Numbered from the stretch's first letter, positions 37,016 through 45,634 are shown. The stretch: DNA of 64,000 nt from Ktedonobacter racemifer DSM 44963 (GCF_000178855.1 NZ_ADVG01000001.1:1922001-1986000); one strand, 5' to 3'. Made by a program: numbers and translations. The notes: generated from the sequence alone by a model not told the origin.

Positions 37016-37444
37016 TTATTTATTGCCCCCGAAGATACACACGTTATTACCGATGCCGCTCGAAATGCTGCATCCGAAATCGAAATTAATGTTTCTACGA
37101 TCCCGAGTGGTATGATCTCCAAAGAGAGCGATGGTGAGGTTATCAAGCAGGCCGTTTCTGTTACGGTCATTCTCACCAAGATTCACGTTGGTTGTGGGGC
37201 GAATCGAGAAGTTGTTGCAGTAGTAGGAGTTATTTTTAACACCAAAAGCGCTGGTTCCGGACTCAGCTACACCACCCCCCTTGCCGAGGCCACCACCGGG
37301 ACCAGTACCATTGATCTGCTCCAGTTCGGCCTCGCTCAGTTCGGCCTCACCTGCTGGACTCTCGATTAACTGCGCCCACTGCTCCCGGCTCAGGCTCTGG
37401 CGATACTCCTCGTCTTTCCACGCGCGTGTCATATCAAACTGCAT
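37016..37444 (-). CDS. Long-core lanthipeptide-type precursor P2
   Basis: A 142-residue precursor. The leader MQFDMTRAWKDEEYRQSL with AELSEAELEQINGTG follows the mersacidin-type pattern, but the cleavage site reads NGTG and not GG. The core opens with a Gly-rich stretch, then NNSYYCNNFSIRP, a charged/Asn-rich middle (GENDRNRNGLLDNLTIA) and the tail INFDFGCSISSGIGNNVCIF ending GGNK. Three Cys positions are shared with the five next precursors. The ATG at 37444 follows AAAGGA. Confidence 0.85.
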   Translation of the reverse strand: MQFDMTRAWKDEEYRQSLSREQWAQLIESPAGEAELSEAELEQINGTGPGGGLGKGGGVAESGTSAFGVKNNSYYCNNFSIRPTTNVNLGENDRNRNGLLDNLTIALFGDHTTRDRRNINFDFGCSISSGIGNNVCIFGGNK

Positions 37445-37600
37445 AACTCTATATTCCTTTCTCGGTTTCAACCTGATTGTCGTAATACCCATCAGCGCCC
37501 GCAGAGCCTTCTCCCTTGAAGGGATTTCCTCTGCCTCACCTCTTTCACTTCTTTGGAAGTTGTGGCTACGCCCACAACTCTCATTCATTTGCATCTCTTA

Positions 37601-37622
37601 CGGGGCACCTGTTACCAGTATA
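37601..37622 (-). promoter_or_regulatory. Promoter of precursor P2 with the shared motif
   Basis: Minus strand TATACT-ggtaac-AGGTGCCCC; a variant of the TATAMT-N5/6-AGGTAGCC motif found upstream of precursors P2-P8. Confidence 0.6.
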
Positions 37623-37711
37623 TCTAAAAAGTAAAACTAAATATATTATGTGGATTATAATATTTTCAGCATATTTGTAATCATTATGTGCAACTTCCCA
37701 CTGAGTAGAAG

Positions 37712-37747
37712 GCAGGAGAGCCAGGGCATGAGCGGTGGCTCTCCTGC
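37712..37747 (-). terminator. Terminator of precursor P3
   Basis: Twelve-base-pair perfect stem (gcaggagagcca, 37712-37723 with 37736-37747), 12-base loop, 31 bases after the P3 stop codon. Confidence 0.7.
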
Positions 37748-37777
37748 TGTCTGCAGCAAATGCCTTCGGCTCTTTAT

Positions 37778-38155
37778 TTATTTTCCACCGAAGATGCAGT
37801 TGCCGCCGAAGCCACCTGAGACGCTGCATGAAAAGTTAAACCTGCTACCTCCGCCAAAGATGCCTCCGTCAAAGGTATCTCCACCAAAGGTGCCTCCGTC
37901 AAACCCCAAATTGGTTGTGCCACCGCCTGAGTAGTTGCCACAATAGTAGGAGTTACCGACAATGCCGCCAGCAAAGCCATAGCCTCCACCATAACCGCCG
38001 CCAAAGCCTCCACTCATGCCGTTAATAAACTCCAGCTCAGCCTCGCTCAGTTCCACCTCACCAGCCGGACATTCAGGCAACTGAGGCTGCTCGCCCTGGC
38101 TCAACTGCTCACGATACTCCTCATTTTTCCACGCGTATACCATGTTATACAGCAT
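37778..38155 (-). CDS. Long-core lanthipeptide-type precursor P3 (Gly-rich)
   Basis: A 125-residue precursor with leader MLYNMVYAWKNEEYREQL and PAGEVELSEAELEFINGMSGG. The core contains GFAGGIVGNSYYCGNYS, a Gly/Asp/Phe/Thr-rich middle (DGGTFGGDTFDGGIFGGG) and the shared end FNFSCSVSGGFGGNCIFGGK. It is the most Gly-rich member of the P2-P7 family and keeps all three Cys. The start at 38155 follows GAAAGGA. Confidence 0.85.
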   Translation of the reverse strand: MLYNMVYAWKNEEYREQLSQGEQPQLPECPAGEVELSEAELEFINGMSGGFGGGYGGGYGFAGGIVGNSYYCGNYSGGGTTNLGFDGGTFGGDTFDGGIFGGGSRFNFSCSVSGGFGGNCIFGGK

Positions 38156-38312
38156 TACTATGTCTTCCTTTCTCTGTTTTATACTGAACATTCTGGTATC
38201 CCTCAGTGAAAACAGAGTTCGTCCCTTTGCAGAACACCACCCCACTTCACCTCTTCTTAATAACGATGAAAGACAAAATCCTCGTAGCCTTCTGTCCTCC
38301 ACTCCTCAAGTG

Positions 38313-38331
38313 GTCTACCTGCTTTAGTATA
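38313..38331 (-). promoter_or_regulatory. Promoter of precursor P3 with the shared motif
   Basis: Minus strand TATACT-aaagc-AGGTAGACC. Confidence 0.6.
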
Positions 38332-38423
38332 TGCAATACATAAATAGCTGTTAAAGCATATATAATACGTTTTTGGCAATTATTTAGAGCTTTTCTCTAT
38401 AGCTTCTGAAGACGATCGTTTTC

Positions 38424-38469
38424 CAACGAGAAGAGGGCCAGAGCATATGCCCTGACCCTCTTCTCGTTG
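38424..38469 (-). terminator. Terminator of precursor P4
   Basis: Twenty-one-base-pair stem with two mismatches around an ATAT loop, starting caacgagaagaggg; 29 bases after the P4 stop codon. Confidence 0.75.
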
Positions 38470-38498
38470 CGCTACTAAAGTCGCGCAAATAGAGTAAT

Positions 38499-38936
38499 TT
38501 AGTTTCCGCCGAAGATACACGTGCTGGCACCAATGCCACCAGAAATGCTACACGCAAAATCGAAGCGATGGTTGCGGGTAGTGCGGGTGTTGGTACTCAG
38601 GGCGCTAATGAGAGATTTTTCTTCGTCTCCCCCCTCTATTTTGCCGGTGCTGCTGCTCTGATCCTCATCGGTACGGCGATCTCCGAGGTTCAGGTTGGTG
38701 CGGGGGCGAATGGAGAAGTTGCCACAGTAGTAGGAGTTGCCGACAATGCCGCCAGCAAAGCCATAGCCCTGAGACACACCGCCACCGTAGCCGATACCAC
38801 CACCGCCACCAGCGCCCGTGCCCGTGATCTGCTCCAGTTCGGCCTCGCTCAGCTCGGCTACCGGGCTTTCAATCGACTCGTCCAGGCTCTCGCGGTACTC
38901 TTCGTCTTTCCACGCGCGGGTCATATCATACTGCAT
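38499..38936 (-). CDS. Long-core lanthipeptide-type precursor P4
   Basis: A 145-residue precursor with leader MQYDMTRAWKDEEYRESLDE and AELSEAELEQITGTG. The core has a Gly stretch, GIVGNSYYCGNFSIRPRTN, a Ser/Asp/Glu-rich middle (DEDQSSSTGKIEGGDEE) with SLISALSTNTR, and FDFACSISGGIGASTCIFGG plus a final Asn. The leader is almost identical to those of P5, P6 and P7 and the upstream 300 bases are nearly the same as for P5, showing recent tandem duplication (unit ~779 bases). Start ATG 38936 follows GAAAGGAACA. Confidence 0.87.
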   Translation of the reverse strand: MQYDMTRAWKDEEYRESLDESIESPVAELSEAELEQITGTGAGGGGGIGYGGGVSQGYGFAGGIVGNSYYCGNFSIRPRTNLNLGDRRTDEDQSSSTGKIEGGDEEKSLISALSTNTRTTRNHRFDFACSISGGIGASTCIFGGN

Positions 38937-39087
38937 TTGTGTATGTTCCTTTCTTGGTTTCAACCTGATTGTTACGGCACCCCGCGAGAGAACCTGGAGC
39001 GCGTCCCTTTGAAGCACGCTGCTCCCCTTCTCTTCTTCCCGGCGCAAGATGAGGCTTTTCCACCTGATTCACCTTCCACCTGACAAG

Positions 39088-39109
39088 CGGGCTACCTATT
39101 GCTATTATA
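39088..39109 (-). promoter_or_regulatory. Promoter of precursor P4 with the shared motif
   Basis: Minus strand TATAAT-agcaat-AGGTAGCCC; -10 box at 39104-39109, giving a leader of about 165 bases. No TTGACA-like -35 box is visible. Confidence 0.65.
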
Positions 39110-39196
39110 CTTAAGATGTAAAACGATATTTAGTATATATGACAATATGCCCCTCTTTCCCCGACCTTCGCACTCGCCCCGTTCGCCCGACTCCAC

Positions 39197-39236
39197 GTGC
39201 AAGAGGGTCAGGGCATATGCCCTGACCCTCTTGTGC
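39197..39236 (-). terminator. Terminator of precursor P5
   Basis: Palindrome centred on gcatatgc with a perfect caagagggtcagggc stem; identical to the one after P6. Confidence 0.8.
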
Positions 39237-39271
39237 TTGCTTCCGCCTAAAATAGCGCTACTCGCGTAGCT

Positions 39272-39715
39272 CTAGTTTCCACCGAAGATGCAGTTCCCAT
39301 TGAAGCCGCTTGAGATGCTGCACGAAAAGTCGAAGCGATTGGTGCGCGTATCGCGCGTGTTGGTACTCAGGGCGGTAACGAGAGATTCTTCGTCTCCCCC
39401 CTCTATTTTGCCGAGGAGGCTGCTCTGACCCTCATCGGTACGGCGATCTCCGAGATTCAGGTTGGTGCGGGGGCGAATGGAGAAGTTGCCACAGTAGTAG
39501 GAGTTGGCGACAATGCCGCCAGCAGAGCGATAACCCTCAGACACACCGCCACCGTAGCCGATACCACCGCCAGCGCCACCGTAGCCACCAGCGCCCGTGC
39601 CCGTGATCTGCTCCAGTTCGGCCTCGCTCAGCTCGGCTACCGGGCTTTCAATCGACTCGTCCAGGCTCTCGCGATACTCTTCGTCTTTCCACGCGCGGGT
39701 CATATCATACTGCAT
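39272..39715 (-). CDS. Long-core lanthipeptide-type precursor P5
   Basis: A 147-residue precursor, a close paralogue of P4 (same leader, ITGTG junction). The core reads GIVANSYYCGNFSIRPRTN, a Ser/Glu-rich middle (DEGQSSLLGKIEGGDEE) and FDFSCSISSGFNGNCIFGGN. Three Cys are conserved while the middle varies. It shares promoter, leader and terminator almost base for base with its neighbours, so it arose by tandem duplication. Confidence 0.87.
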   Translation of the reverse strand: MQYDMTRAWKDEEYRESLDESIESPVAELSEAELEQITGTGAGGYGGAGGGIGYGGGVSEGYRSAGGIVANSYYCGNFSIRPRTNLNLGDRRTDEGQSSLLGKIEGGDEESLVTALSTNTRDTRTNRFDFSCSISSGFNGNCIFGGN

Positions 39716-39866
39716 TTGTGTATGTTCCTTTCTTGGTTTCAACCTGATTGTTACGGCACCCCTTTCGAGAACCTGGAGCGCGTCCCTTTGAAGCACGCTG
39801 CTCCACTTCTCTTCTTCCCGGCGCAAGATGAGGCTTTTCCACCTGCTTCACCTTTCACCTGACAAG

Positions 39867-39888
39867 CGGGCTACCTATTGCTATTATA
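39867..39888 (-). promoter_or_regulatory. Promoter of precursor P5 with the shared motif
   Basis: Minus strand TATAAT-agcaat-AGGTAGCCC, -10 box at 39883-39888. Confidence 0.65.
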
Positions 39889-39975
39889 CTTAAGATGTAA
39901 AACGATATTTAGTATATATGACAATATGCCCCTCTTTCCCCGACCTTCGCACTCGCCCCGTTCGCCCGACTCCAC

Positions 39976-40015
39976 GTGCAAGAGGGTCAGGGCATATGCC
40001 CTGACCCTCTTGTGC
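39976..40015 (-). terminator. Terminator of precursor P6
   Basis: Same palindrome as at 39197-39236 (perfect caagagggtcagggc stem). Confidence 0.8.
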
Positions 40016-40050
40016 TTGCTTCCACCTAAAATAGCGCTACTCGCGTAGCC

Positions 40051-40491
40051 CTAGTTTCCACCGAAGATGCAGTTCCCACCGAAGCCGCTTGAGATGCTGC
40101 ACCCAAAATCGAAGCGATCGTTGCGGGTAGTGCGCGTGTTGGTGCCCAGGGCGGTAACGAGAGATTCTTCGTCTCCCCCCTCTATTTTGCCGAGGAGGCT
40201 GCTCTGACCCTCATTACGGCGCTGGTCGCCAAGGTTCACATTAGTGCGGGGCCGATACGAGTAGTTGCCGCAGAAGTAGGAGTTGCCAACGACGCCGAAA
40301 GCGCTGGTGCCGTACTTCTCCACACCACCGCCAACGCCGATACCGCCAGCACCGCCGCCACCGTAGCCGCCGGTCCCGGTAATCTGCTCCAGCTCGGCCT
40401 CGCTCAGCTCGGCTACCGGGCTTTCAATCGACTCGTCCAGGCTCTCGCGGTACTCTTCGTCTTTCCACGCGCGGGTCATATCATACTGCAT
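40051..40491 (-). CDS. Long-core lanthipeptide-type precursor P6
   Basis: A 146-residue precursor with the P4/P5 leader and ITGTG junction. The core differs at the start (VEKYGTSAFGVVGNSYFCGN) and keeps YSYRPRTNVNLGD, the Ser/Glu-rich middle and FDFGCSISSGFGGNCIFGGN. Cys positions are conserved. SAFGV links it to P2 and P7, so two sub-types (AGGIV and SAFGV) alternate in the array. Confidence 0.87.
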   Translation of the reverse strand: MQYDMTRAWKDEEYRESLDESIESPVAELSEAELEQITGTGGYGGGGAGGIGVGGGVEKYGTSAFGVVGNSYFCGNYSYRPRTNVNLGDQRRNEGQSSLLGKIEGGDEESLVTALGTNTRTTRNDRFDFGCSISSGFGGNCIFGGN

Positions 40492-40642
40492 TTGTGTATG
40501 TTCCTTTCTTGGTTTCAACCTGATTATTACGGCACCCCTTTCGAGAACCTGGAGCGCGTCTCCTTGAAGCACGCTACTCCCCTTCTCTTCTTCCCGGCGC
40601 AAGATGAAGCCTTTCTACATGTTCCATCTCTCACCTGCCAAG

Positions 40643-40664
40643 TGGGCTACCTGTTGCTATTATA
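40643..40664 (-). promoter_or_regulatory. Promoter of precursor P6 with the shared motif
   Basis: Minus strand TATAAT-agcaac-AGGTAGCCC, -10 box at 40659-40664. Confidence 0.65.
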
Positions 40665-40914
40665 CTTAATATACAAAATAGCATTTATTATAAATTAAAG
40701 AAACCATATTCTCCATTATTTTAATACTACTCTTTCATGTTAGATAACTATCCAGGTCTTCGCGTGTGGAAAACCTCTATACACTCTTTCCACAAGCGAA
40801 CCAGGGCGGGGCTAGGAGCACGTTTTGCGAGGCGTGACGATATGGGCTTTAGCCCGCCGCAAGCCACGCCGTTTCAACGGCAGTGGTGAGGCGTTTGTGG
40901 CTTTAGCCTTGCAC

Positions 40915-40943
40915 TTGACGAACAAACGTTCTCCTGTTATAAT
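40915..40943 (+). promoter_or_regulatory. Promoter of the stand-alone omega-RNA-like transcript
   Basis: TTGACG at 40915-40920, a 17-base spacer and perfect TATAAT at 40938-40943. The same layout (TTGAAC-17-TATACT) precedes the related RNA at 47091. Confidence 0.75.
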
Positions 40944-40949
40944 AAGCAA

Positions 40950-41315
40950 ATGCAGCAACGAAGGCACGACCCCGGTACGGCTTTAGGAAGTGTTGCGAGC
41001 ACGAAGAACATGCAGAAGAAAAGCCTCCCACTGCTGGCAACAGCAGTTCTCGAAAGAAAAAGGTGTTCACTCTCTCCAAGCTGTCAAAAGCTTCGCAGGG
41101 CTACACAACGGCAAAGCAAGGCATGAGAGCGTGAACGGGCAGGGCACCGCCCTTCAAGATATCTGATGTGTAGATCAGAGCTTGAGCGTATTCCTCTCCC
41201 ACTACGGGGTTGAACGAGTTGTAGCCACGCTACATCGACTCACAGCACCGACTACGAAGGAGTGCACGAAGAAGCCGTACGGTTTCAACCGTTGGCGGAG
41301 TGTCACAAACAACAT
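40950..41315 (+). ncRNA. Stand-alone omega/HEARO-type RNA without an IscB gene
   Basis: Shares blocks with the RNA regions upstream of the two IscB genes in this window: ctgctggcaacagcag (also at 56177), and CCCACTACG, ACATCgACTCA, AGGAGTGC and GGCGGaGTGTCACAAAC (also at 47380-47500). Several local stems are visible, such as gggcagggcaccgccc. In IscB systems such RNAs carry a guide and a scaffold. Here no reading frame for a nuclease follows, so it would have to act with an IscB supplied in trans. Confidence 0.65.
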
Positions 41316-41371
41316 GGTATCTGCGTAGTGCCCGATCATATCGGCTTCTCACGGCACGCGTTTCCACATGC

Positions 41372-41403
41372 AAGAGAGTCAGGGCATATGCCCTGACTCT
41401 CTT
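41372..41403 (-). terminator. Terminator of precursor P7
   Basis: Perfect 16-bp palindromic arms (aagagagtcagggcat) directly abutting; 38 bases after the P7 stop codon. Confidence 0.8.
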
Positions 41404-41441
41404 ATGCTTGCTTCTGTCTAAAATAGCGCTACTGGTGTGCT

Positions 41442-41879
41442 CTATTTTCCGCCGAAGAGACAGAATCCACCGAAGCCACCCGAGATACTGCACGAAAAAT
41501 CGAAGCGATTGTTGCGCTCATTGCGCGTGTTGGTACTCAGGGCGCTAATGAGAGATTCTTCGTCTCCCTCTATTTTGCCGGTGCTGCTGCTCTGACCCTC
41601 ATCGGTACGGCTATCTCCGAGGTTCAGGTTGGTGCGGGGTCGATACGAGTAGTTGCCGCAGAAGTAGGAGTTGCCTTTGACGCCGAAAGCGCTAACGCCG
41701 TACTTCTCCACACCACCGCCAACGCCGATACCGCCACCAGCGCCGCCACCGTAACCGCCGGTCCCGGTGATCTGCTCCAGTTCGGCCTCGCTCAGCTCGG
41801 CTACCGGGCTTTCAATCGACTCGTCCAGGCTCTCGCGATACTCTTCGTCTTTCCACGCGCGGGTCATATCATACTGCAT
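41442..41879 (-). CDS. Long-core lanthipeptide-type precursor P7
   Basis: A 145-residue precursor with the common leader and ITGTG junction, core KYGVSAFGVKGNSYFCGNYS, middle DEGQSSSTGKIEGDEESL and tail FDFSCSISGGFGGFCLFGGK. It is the first of the tandem series in the direction of transcription and is separated from P6 by the inserted omega-RNA element. Start ATG 41879 follows GAAAGGAACA. Confidence 0.87.
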   Translation of the reverse strand: MQYDMTRAWKDEEYRESLDESIESPVAELSEAELEQITGTGGYGGGAGGGIGVGGGVEKYGVSAFGVKGNSYFCGNYSYRPRTNLNLGDSRTDEGQSSSTGKIEGDEESLISALSTNTRNERNNRFDFSCSISGGFGGFCLFGGK

Positions 41880-42040
41880 TTGTGTATGTTCCTTTCTTGG
41901 TTTCAACCTGATTATTTACGGCACCCCTGCAGCTGAAGCAGAGCCAGTCCTCTTGAAGGACTCTATTCTACTTCACCTCTTTCAACATTGTGAAAGACAA
42001 GAATGCATTCCTCACTATTCATTGTCCTTCACTCTGCCAG

Positions 42041-42062
42041 TGGAATACCTATCTTTATTATA
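42041..42062 (-). promoter_or_regulatory. Promoter of precursor P7 with the shared motif
   Basis: Minus strand TATAAT-aaagat-AGGTATTCC, -10 box at 42057-42062. Confidence 0.6.
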
Positions 42063-42256
42063 TTTATCATGCAAAACGATATTTACTATAGATTAAAATA
42101 CGCTTCCTCTTTATATTCAGCCTATGCATATCTTAGAATGGCTCTGCGCTTTCACTTTGCGCCCTTCCGTTTTTTGTCAGAGAACTACTATCTTGCCCCT
42201 ACTGGCTGGCTCTTTCCGTCGCCTCTTCTCAATACTCAATCATCTTGCATACAACG

Positions 42257-42286
42257 GGAGGGCCAGAGCGTTTGCTCTGGCCCTCC
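42257..42286 (-). terminator. Terminator of the exporter operon
   Basis: Thirteen-base-pair perfect stem (ggagggccagagc) with loop GTTT, 58 bases after the exporter stop codon. Confidence 0.75.
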
Positions 42287-42343
42287 TGCCATTTCTTCTG
42301 TACAATCAACCAAAAATCCTATGTGCAAGTTTTGATTTGACGT

Positions 42344-44641
42344 TTAGCCTTTTATCGTGAGTGCCGTCATCGGCCGTGTATCCTCGCGTTCAATCTGATA
42401 GAGAATCAGGCCAGCGTAGAAGCCCCCACGCTGTACAAGCTGGTCATGTGTCCCCTGCTCGACAATAGTACCGTTATCTAAGACCAGGATTAAGTCAGCG
42501 GTACAGATCGTGCTCAGGCGATGGGCAATAATGATCTGCGTACATGAGAGGGCATACATATTGCTGGCAACACGCTGCTCTGTCGCGATATCGAGCGCAC
42601 TGGTAGCTTCATCAAAGAGCAGAATAGAGGGTCTATGGGCGATGGCGCGGGCGATAGACAGGCGCTGACGTTGTCCCCCCGATAAAGCACTTCCCCCTTC
42701 GCCAACATGCGTCTCATACCCCATAGGCATTTTCACGATATCATCGTGCAGAGCCGCTAAACGCGCGGCCCTGATCACCTCATCCATCGTCAGGTTGGGA
42801 TTATTCAGGCGAATATTGTGCGCAATTGTCCCACTAAAGAGGGTTGACTCCTGAAGCACCACGCCAAACTGGCGGCGCACCTCTTGATAGTTCAGATATT
42901 GTAGCGGCATGCCGTCGTAGACAATCATCCCATCAGTTGGCAGGTTTAGCCCGAGGACCAACTTGCCCAGGGTACTTTTTCCGCTTCCTGTACGTCCAAC
43001 GATGGCAACTTTCTGCCCGGGTCTGATACTCAGGTTGATATTACGCAACACTTCGGGCGCCCCCTCAGCATAACGGAAGCTCACATTCTCCAAGTGAATT
43101 TGCCCTGTCAGCCTGGGAGGCATAACAACGACCTGTTTGTTTTGCTCAGGAGGACTGGCAATGATATCTGAGAGACGCTCAAAATTCGCCTGAATACTCT
43201 GTAACTGCTGCGCGCTGCCCACAAGTGAGATCAGAGGAGCCAGGAAAGCCCCCACAAGTGTATTGAGAGCGAGCATCGTGCCCAGAGACATTGAGCCATT
43301 AAGCACCTGCATGGTTCCTACCCAGAGCAGAGCCAGTGACGAGAGCGATTGCAAGATGGTTTTGACAGTCCCAAAGACTGCCGAAAAGTAACTGCTGCGC
43401 GTTGAAATGTTCAATTGAGCAAAGAACAGGTTGGTCAAACGATCCACGGCTCTATCTTCTGCGCCAGCAGCCTTGAGGGTCGAGATACCATTGACAGCTT
43501 CCGTCAGATAGCCCTGTGAGCGCCCCTGTGCCGTGAGCATCTGCCTGGACATATCTCGCATTACAGGATAGGTCCCGATTACAAAGGCAATTTCAATGCC
43601 ACCGATAAGCAGGGCCAAACCGAGGAACACGGGTGATTGCCAGAGAAGGATAAAGAGATACGTAATCACCATTCCCCCGTCTAAAACAGTAGAAATGAGT
43701 TGACTACTGAGCATATCGCGGATAACGCTGTTAGCGCCTAATCGGCTCAGAAGGTCACCAGTTGAGCGCTGTTGAAAGAAGCTATAAGGTAACGTCATTA
43801 AATGTTCAAAGAGGCCGAGCATCATATGCGTATCTAGACGCGCTCTTAAGTATACAAGCAACCATTCACGTAAGAGCGAGATCAAGATCTGGGCCAAAAC
43901 GAGCAGAATCATGCCGATCGCGAGGATCTCCATCAGGCTTGCTAATTTAAAAGGGATGATTTGATCCATGATGATCTTGGTAAGAACTGGCTGGATCAGC
44001 CCCATTGCCTGTAGGAAGAGCGAGGCCAGAAGTATCTGAAGTAGGAAGCCCGGAATCTGCTTAATGAATACTGTCAGGTATTGAACCAGGGTTAAGGGGG
44101 GAGCCTGGCCCTGGCGATCAAAGTTGGCCTTGGGCTCAAGCATAATAACCACGCCGGTAAAGCCCTGATCGAACTCCTCCATACTGAGGCGTTGACGTCC
44201 CCGAGCGGGATCCACGACCTCGACATACTTCTTCGTCCAGCGCTCTACAATCAGAAAATGATTGAACTCCCAATGTACGATAGCGGGCAAGCTCACCGCA
44301 CGCAAATCATTCTTCTGCAAGGAAACAGCGCGTACCCTCAAGTCATAGTGACGCGCGGCCTTGACGATTGTTAAGGCCGAGAGGCCATCGCGCCCAACAC
44401 CCATACGGGAACGCAGTTCCGTCAGCGTTGTTTTGCGCCCGTAGTAGCTAAGAATCATTGCCAGGCAAGTTAAACCACATTCAATTTCACTTACCTGCAA
44501 TATCGGAGCAATGCGACGCTTGAACAAGCGAGGGAAAGTGAAGCCCGCAGAGCGTTTCTCGACAGGCTTTTCTTTTCCTTTACCACCTGGCCCCTTTGGC
44601 AATTTCATCGTTTCGTCTTTTGCTTGGAGCTCTTTGACCAT
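42344..44641 (-). CDS. lanT: Peptidase-containing ABC exporter (C39 peptidase, LanT/NHLP type)
   Basis: A 765-residue bacteriocin-type exporter. A C39 cysteine peptidase domain has catalytic Cys55 (SEIECGLTCLAMI), His (VHWEFNHFLIV) and Asp (VVDPARGR). Six membrane helices and an ABC ATPase follow with Walker A GRTGSGKSTL, signature LSGGQRQRLSIARA and Walker B ILLFDEATSALD. Such proteins cut leaders after GG-type sites and export the core. It lies between the P2-P7 and P8-P10 precursor groups and overlaps in function with its short upstream partner. About 40 basic, Gly-rich residues precede the peptidase domain, which is unusual. Confidence 0.95.
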   Translation of the reverse strand: MVKELQAKDETMKLPKGPGGKGKEKPVEKRSAGFTFPRLFKRRIAPILQVSEIECGLTCLAMILSYYGRKTTLTELRSRMGVGRDGLSALTIVKAARHYDLRVRAVSLQKNDLRAVSLPAIVHWEFNHFLIVERWTKKYVEVVDPARGRQRLSMEEFDQGFTGVVIMLEPKANFDRQGQAPPLTLVQYLTVFIKQIPGFLLQILLASLFLQAMGLIQPVLTKIIMDQIIPFKLASLMEILAIGMILLVLAQILISLLREWLLVYLRARLDTHMMLGLFEHLMTLPYSFFQQRSTGDLLSRLGANSVIRDMLSSQLISTVLDGGMVITYLFILLWQSPVFLGLALLIGGIEIAFVIGTYPVMRDMSRQMLTAQGRSQGYLTEAVNGISTLKAAGAEDRAVDRLTNLFFAQLNISTRSSYFSAVFGTVKTILQSLSSLALLWVGTMQVLNGSMSLGTMLALNTLVGAFLAPLISLVGSAQQLQSIQANFERLSDIIASPPEQNKQVVVMPPRLTGQIHLENVSFRYAEGAPEVLRNINLSIRPGQKVAIVGRTGSGKSTLGKLVLGLNLPTDGMIVYDGMPLQYLNYQEVRRQFGVVLQESTLFSGTIAHNIRLNNPNLTMDEVIRAARLAALHDDIVKMPMGYETHVGEGGSALSGGQRQRLSIARAIAHRPSILLFDEATSALDIATEQRVASNMYALSCTQIIIAHRLSTICTADLILVLDNGTIVEQGTHDQLVQRGGFYAGLILYQIEREDTRPMTALTIKG

Positions 44642-44645
44642 ATTC

Positions 44646-45221
44646 TTAACCTGACTTTCCAGCTAGCCGCTCTAACCCAGGAAAGAACGCAAGCATCCGC
44701 TGTGATCCTGTCTGCACGTTGGCAAGAACAATTGCTCCGGCATATCTTTCGGTTGGTAGTGCCTGTGCCTGAATCAGTATGGCAATCGAGGGTTGTCTGA
44801 CCAGTAGACTACAGCCAGCCATCAGCTCATATTGCTGACATAGTGTAGCGGGGCTCTGAGACTTTAGATTCACCTGCGCGATAGTGCCTGTTATTTGCTG
44901 GCTACCAGCCCCTCCTACACTCAGCGAGACAGTTTGTCCCACACGCGGCTGCAATGCCGGTGACCAGGGCACAAAAACCACAACATTGCTTTGATCCGAC
45001 TTTGCTTGCTTAAGAACAATGCCCGCCCCAGCATTATATAAAGGGATCTCCTGGTACCAGGACACGATACACGTCACTACCACTATGGCCAATAAGAGCC
45101 ACATCACAAGCGCCAGCGGAGCATTGATAAATTGCGGTACGGTATCTTTCTCCTGGCCTTGTAAGTAGTGTTGAAGCGCGTTTCTACGGAAGACAGGATG
45201 GTTAGGATTCAACATAGGCAT
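44646..45221 (-). CDS. Short HlyD-like membrane-fusion partner of the exporter
   Basis: A 191-residue protein with one N-terminal membrane helix (LALVMWLLLAIVVVTCIVSW) and a beta-barrel/lipoyl-like outer part (VVFVPWSPALQPRVGQTVSL). It resembles membrane-fusion proteins of peptide exporters but lacks the long coiled-coil hairpin that would reach an outer membrane. It is followed 4 bases later by the exporter gene, so the two form an operon. The short form fits a cell without a TolC-type outer membrane channel. Confidence 0.75.
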   Translation of the reverse strand: MPMLNPNHPVFRRNALQHYLQGQEKDTVPQFINAPLALVMWLLLAIVVVTCIVSWYQEIPLYNAGAGIVLKQAKSDQSNVVVFVPWSPALQPRVGQTVSLSVGGAGSQQITGTIAQVNLKSQSPATLCQQYELMAGCSLLVRQPSIAILIQAQALPTERYAGAIVLANVQTGSQRMLAFFPGLERLAGKSG

Positions 45222-45427
45222 TTAATTTTCTATGCTACCACTACAAAATTAAATCTACTAAATGCATTATAATAACTTTCCCAAATCACTTGATAATGAT
45301 TGACTCGGAAAGTGAGAGATGTATTTCTCTATAACATCCCCAGAGTCTGGACAGAGAAACAAGATAGAATGAAGCGATGGAGTGAAACGTCCAGAGGAGG
45401 AAAGCGGCGTCTGTTCAACGGGAGCAC

Positions 45428-45563
45428 TACAGTGAGGAAGAGAAAACGAAGGTGGCCTTAGAGGCAAATCAAAGGGCAGAAGACATTCAACGAGTTAGCA
45501 ACTGAACATGAAGTTCATCTCACATACATTACGCAACGGAAACGAATGCTCGAGAGTACATTA
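45428..45563 (+). pseudogene. IS3-family OrfA (transposase helix-turn-helix) fragment
   Basis: The plus strand encodes YSEEEKTKVALEA, then, after a frame change, KGQKTFNELATEHEVHLTYI followed by TQRKRMLES, the start of an IS3/IS150-type OrfA. The remaining element is absent. It is another scar inside the lanthipeptide locus. Confidence 0.7.
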
Positions 45564-45586
45564 GGTTACTTTCTGTTGATAGACAT

Positions 45587-45615
45587 CAGTGTGCCATAGA
45601 CTTTATGGCACACTG
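45587..45615 (-). terminator. Terminator of precursor P8
   Basis: Twelve-base-pair perfect stem (cagtgtgccata), 5-base loop, 20 bases after the P8 stop codon. Confidence 0.75.
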
Positions 45616-45634
45616 AAATATTCAATAGCTCGTT

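Larger units (their letters stand above)
40760..41345 (+). mobile_element. Non-autonomous IscB-type element (omega-RNA only) between P6 and P7
   Basis: Start codons of P4, P5 and P6 are 776-779 bases apart, but P6 and P7 are 1388 apart. The extra ~610 bases hold a promoter and an omega-RNA-like sequence and no protein gene. GC-rich subterminal repeats (gggctttagcccgcc, ggctttagcc at 40850-40910) precede the RNA. Limits are approximate. Confidence 0.6.
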
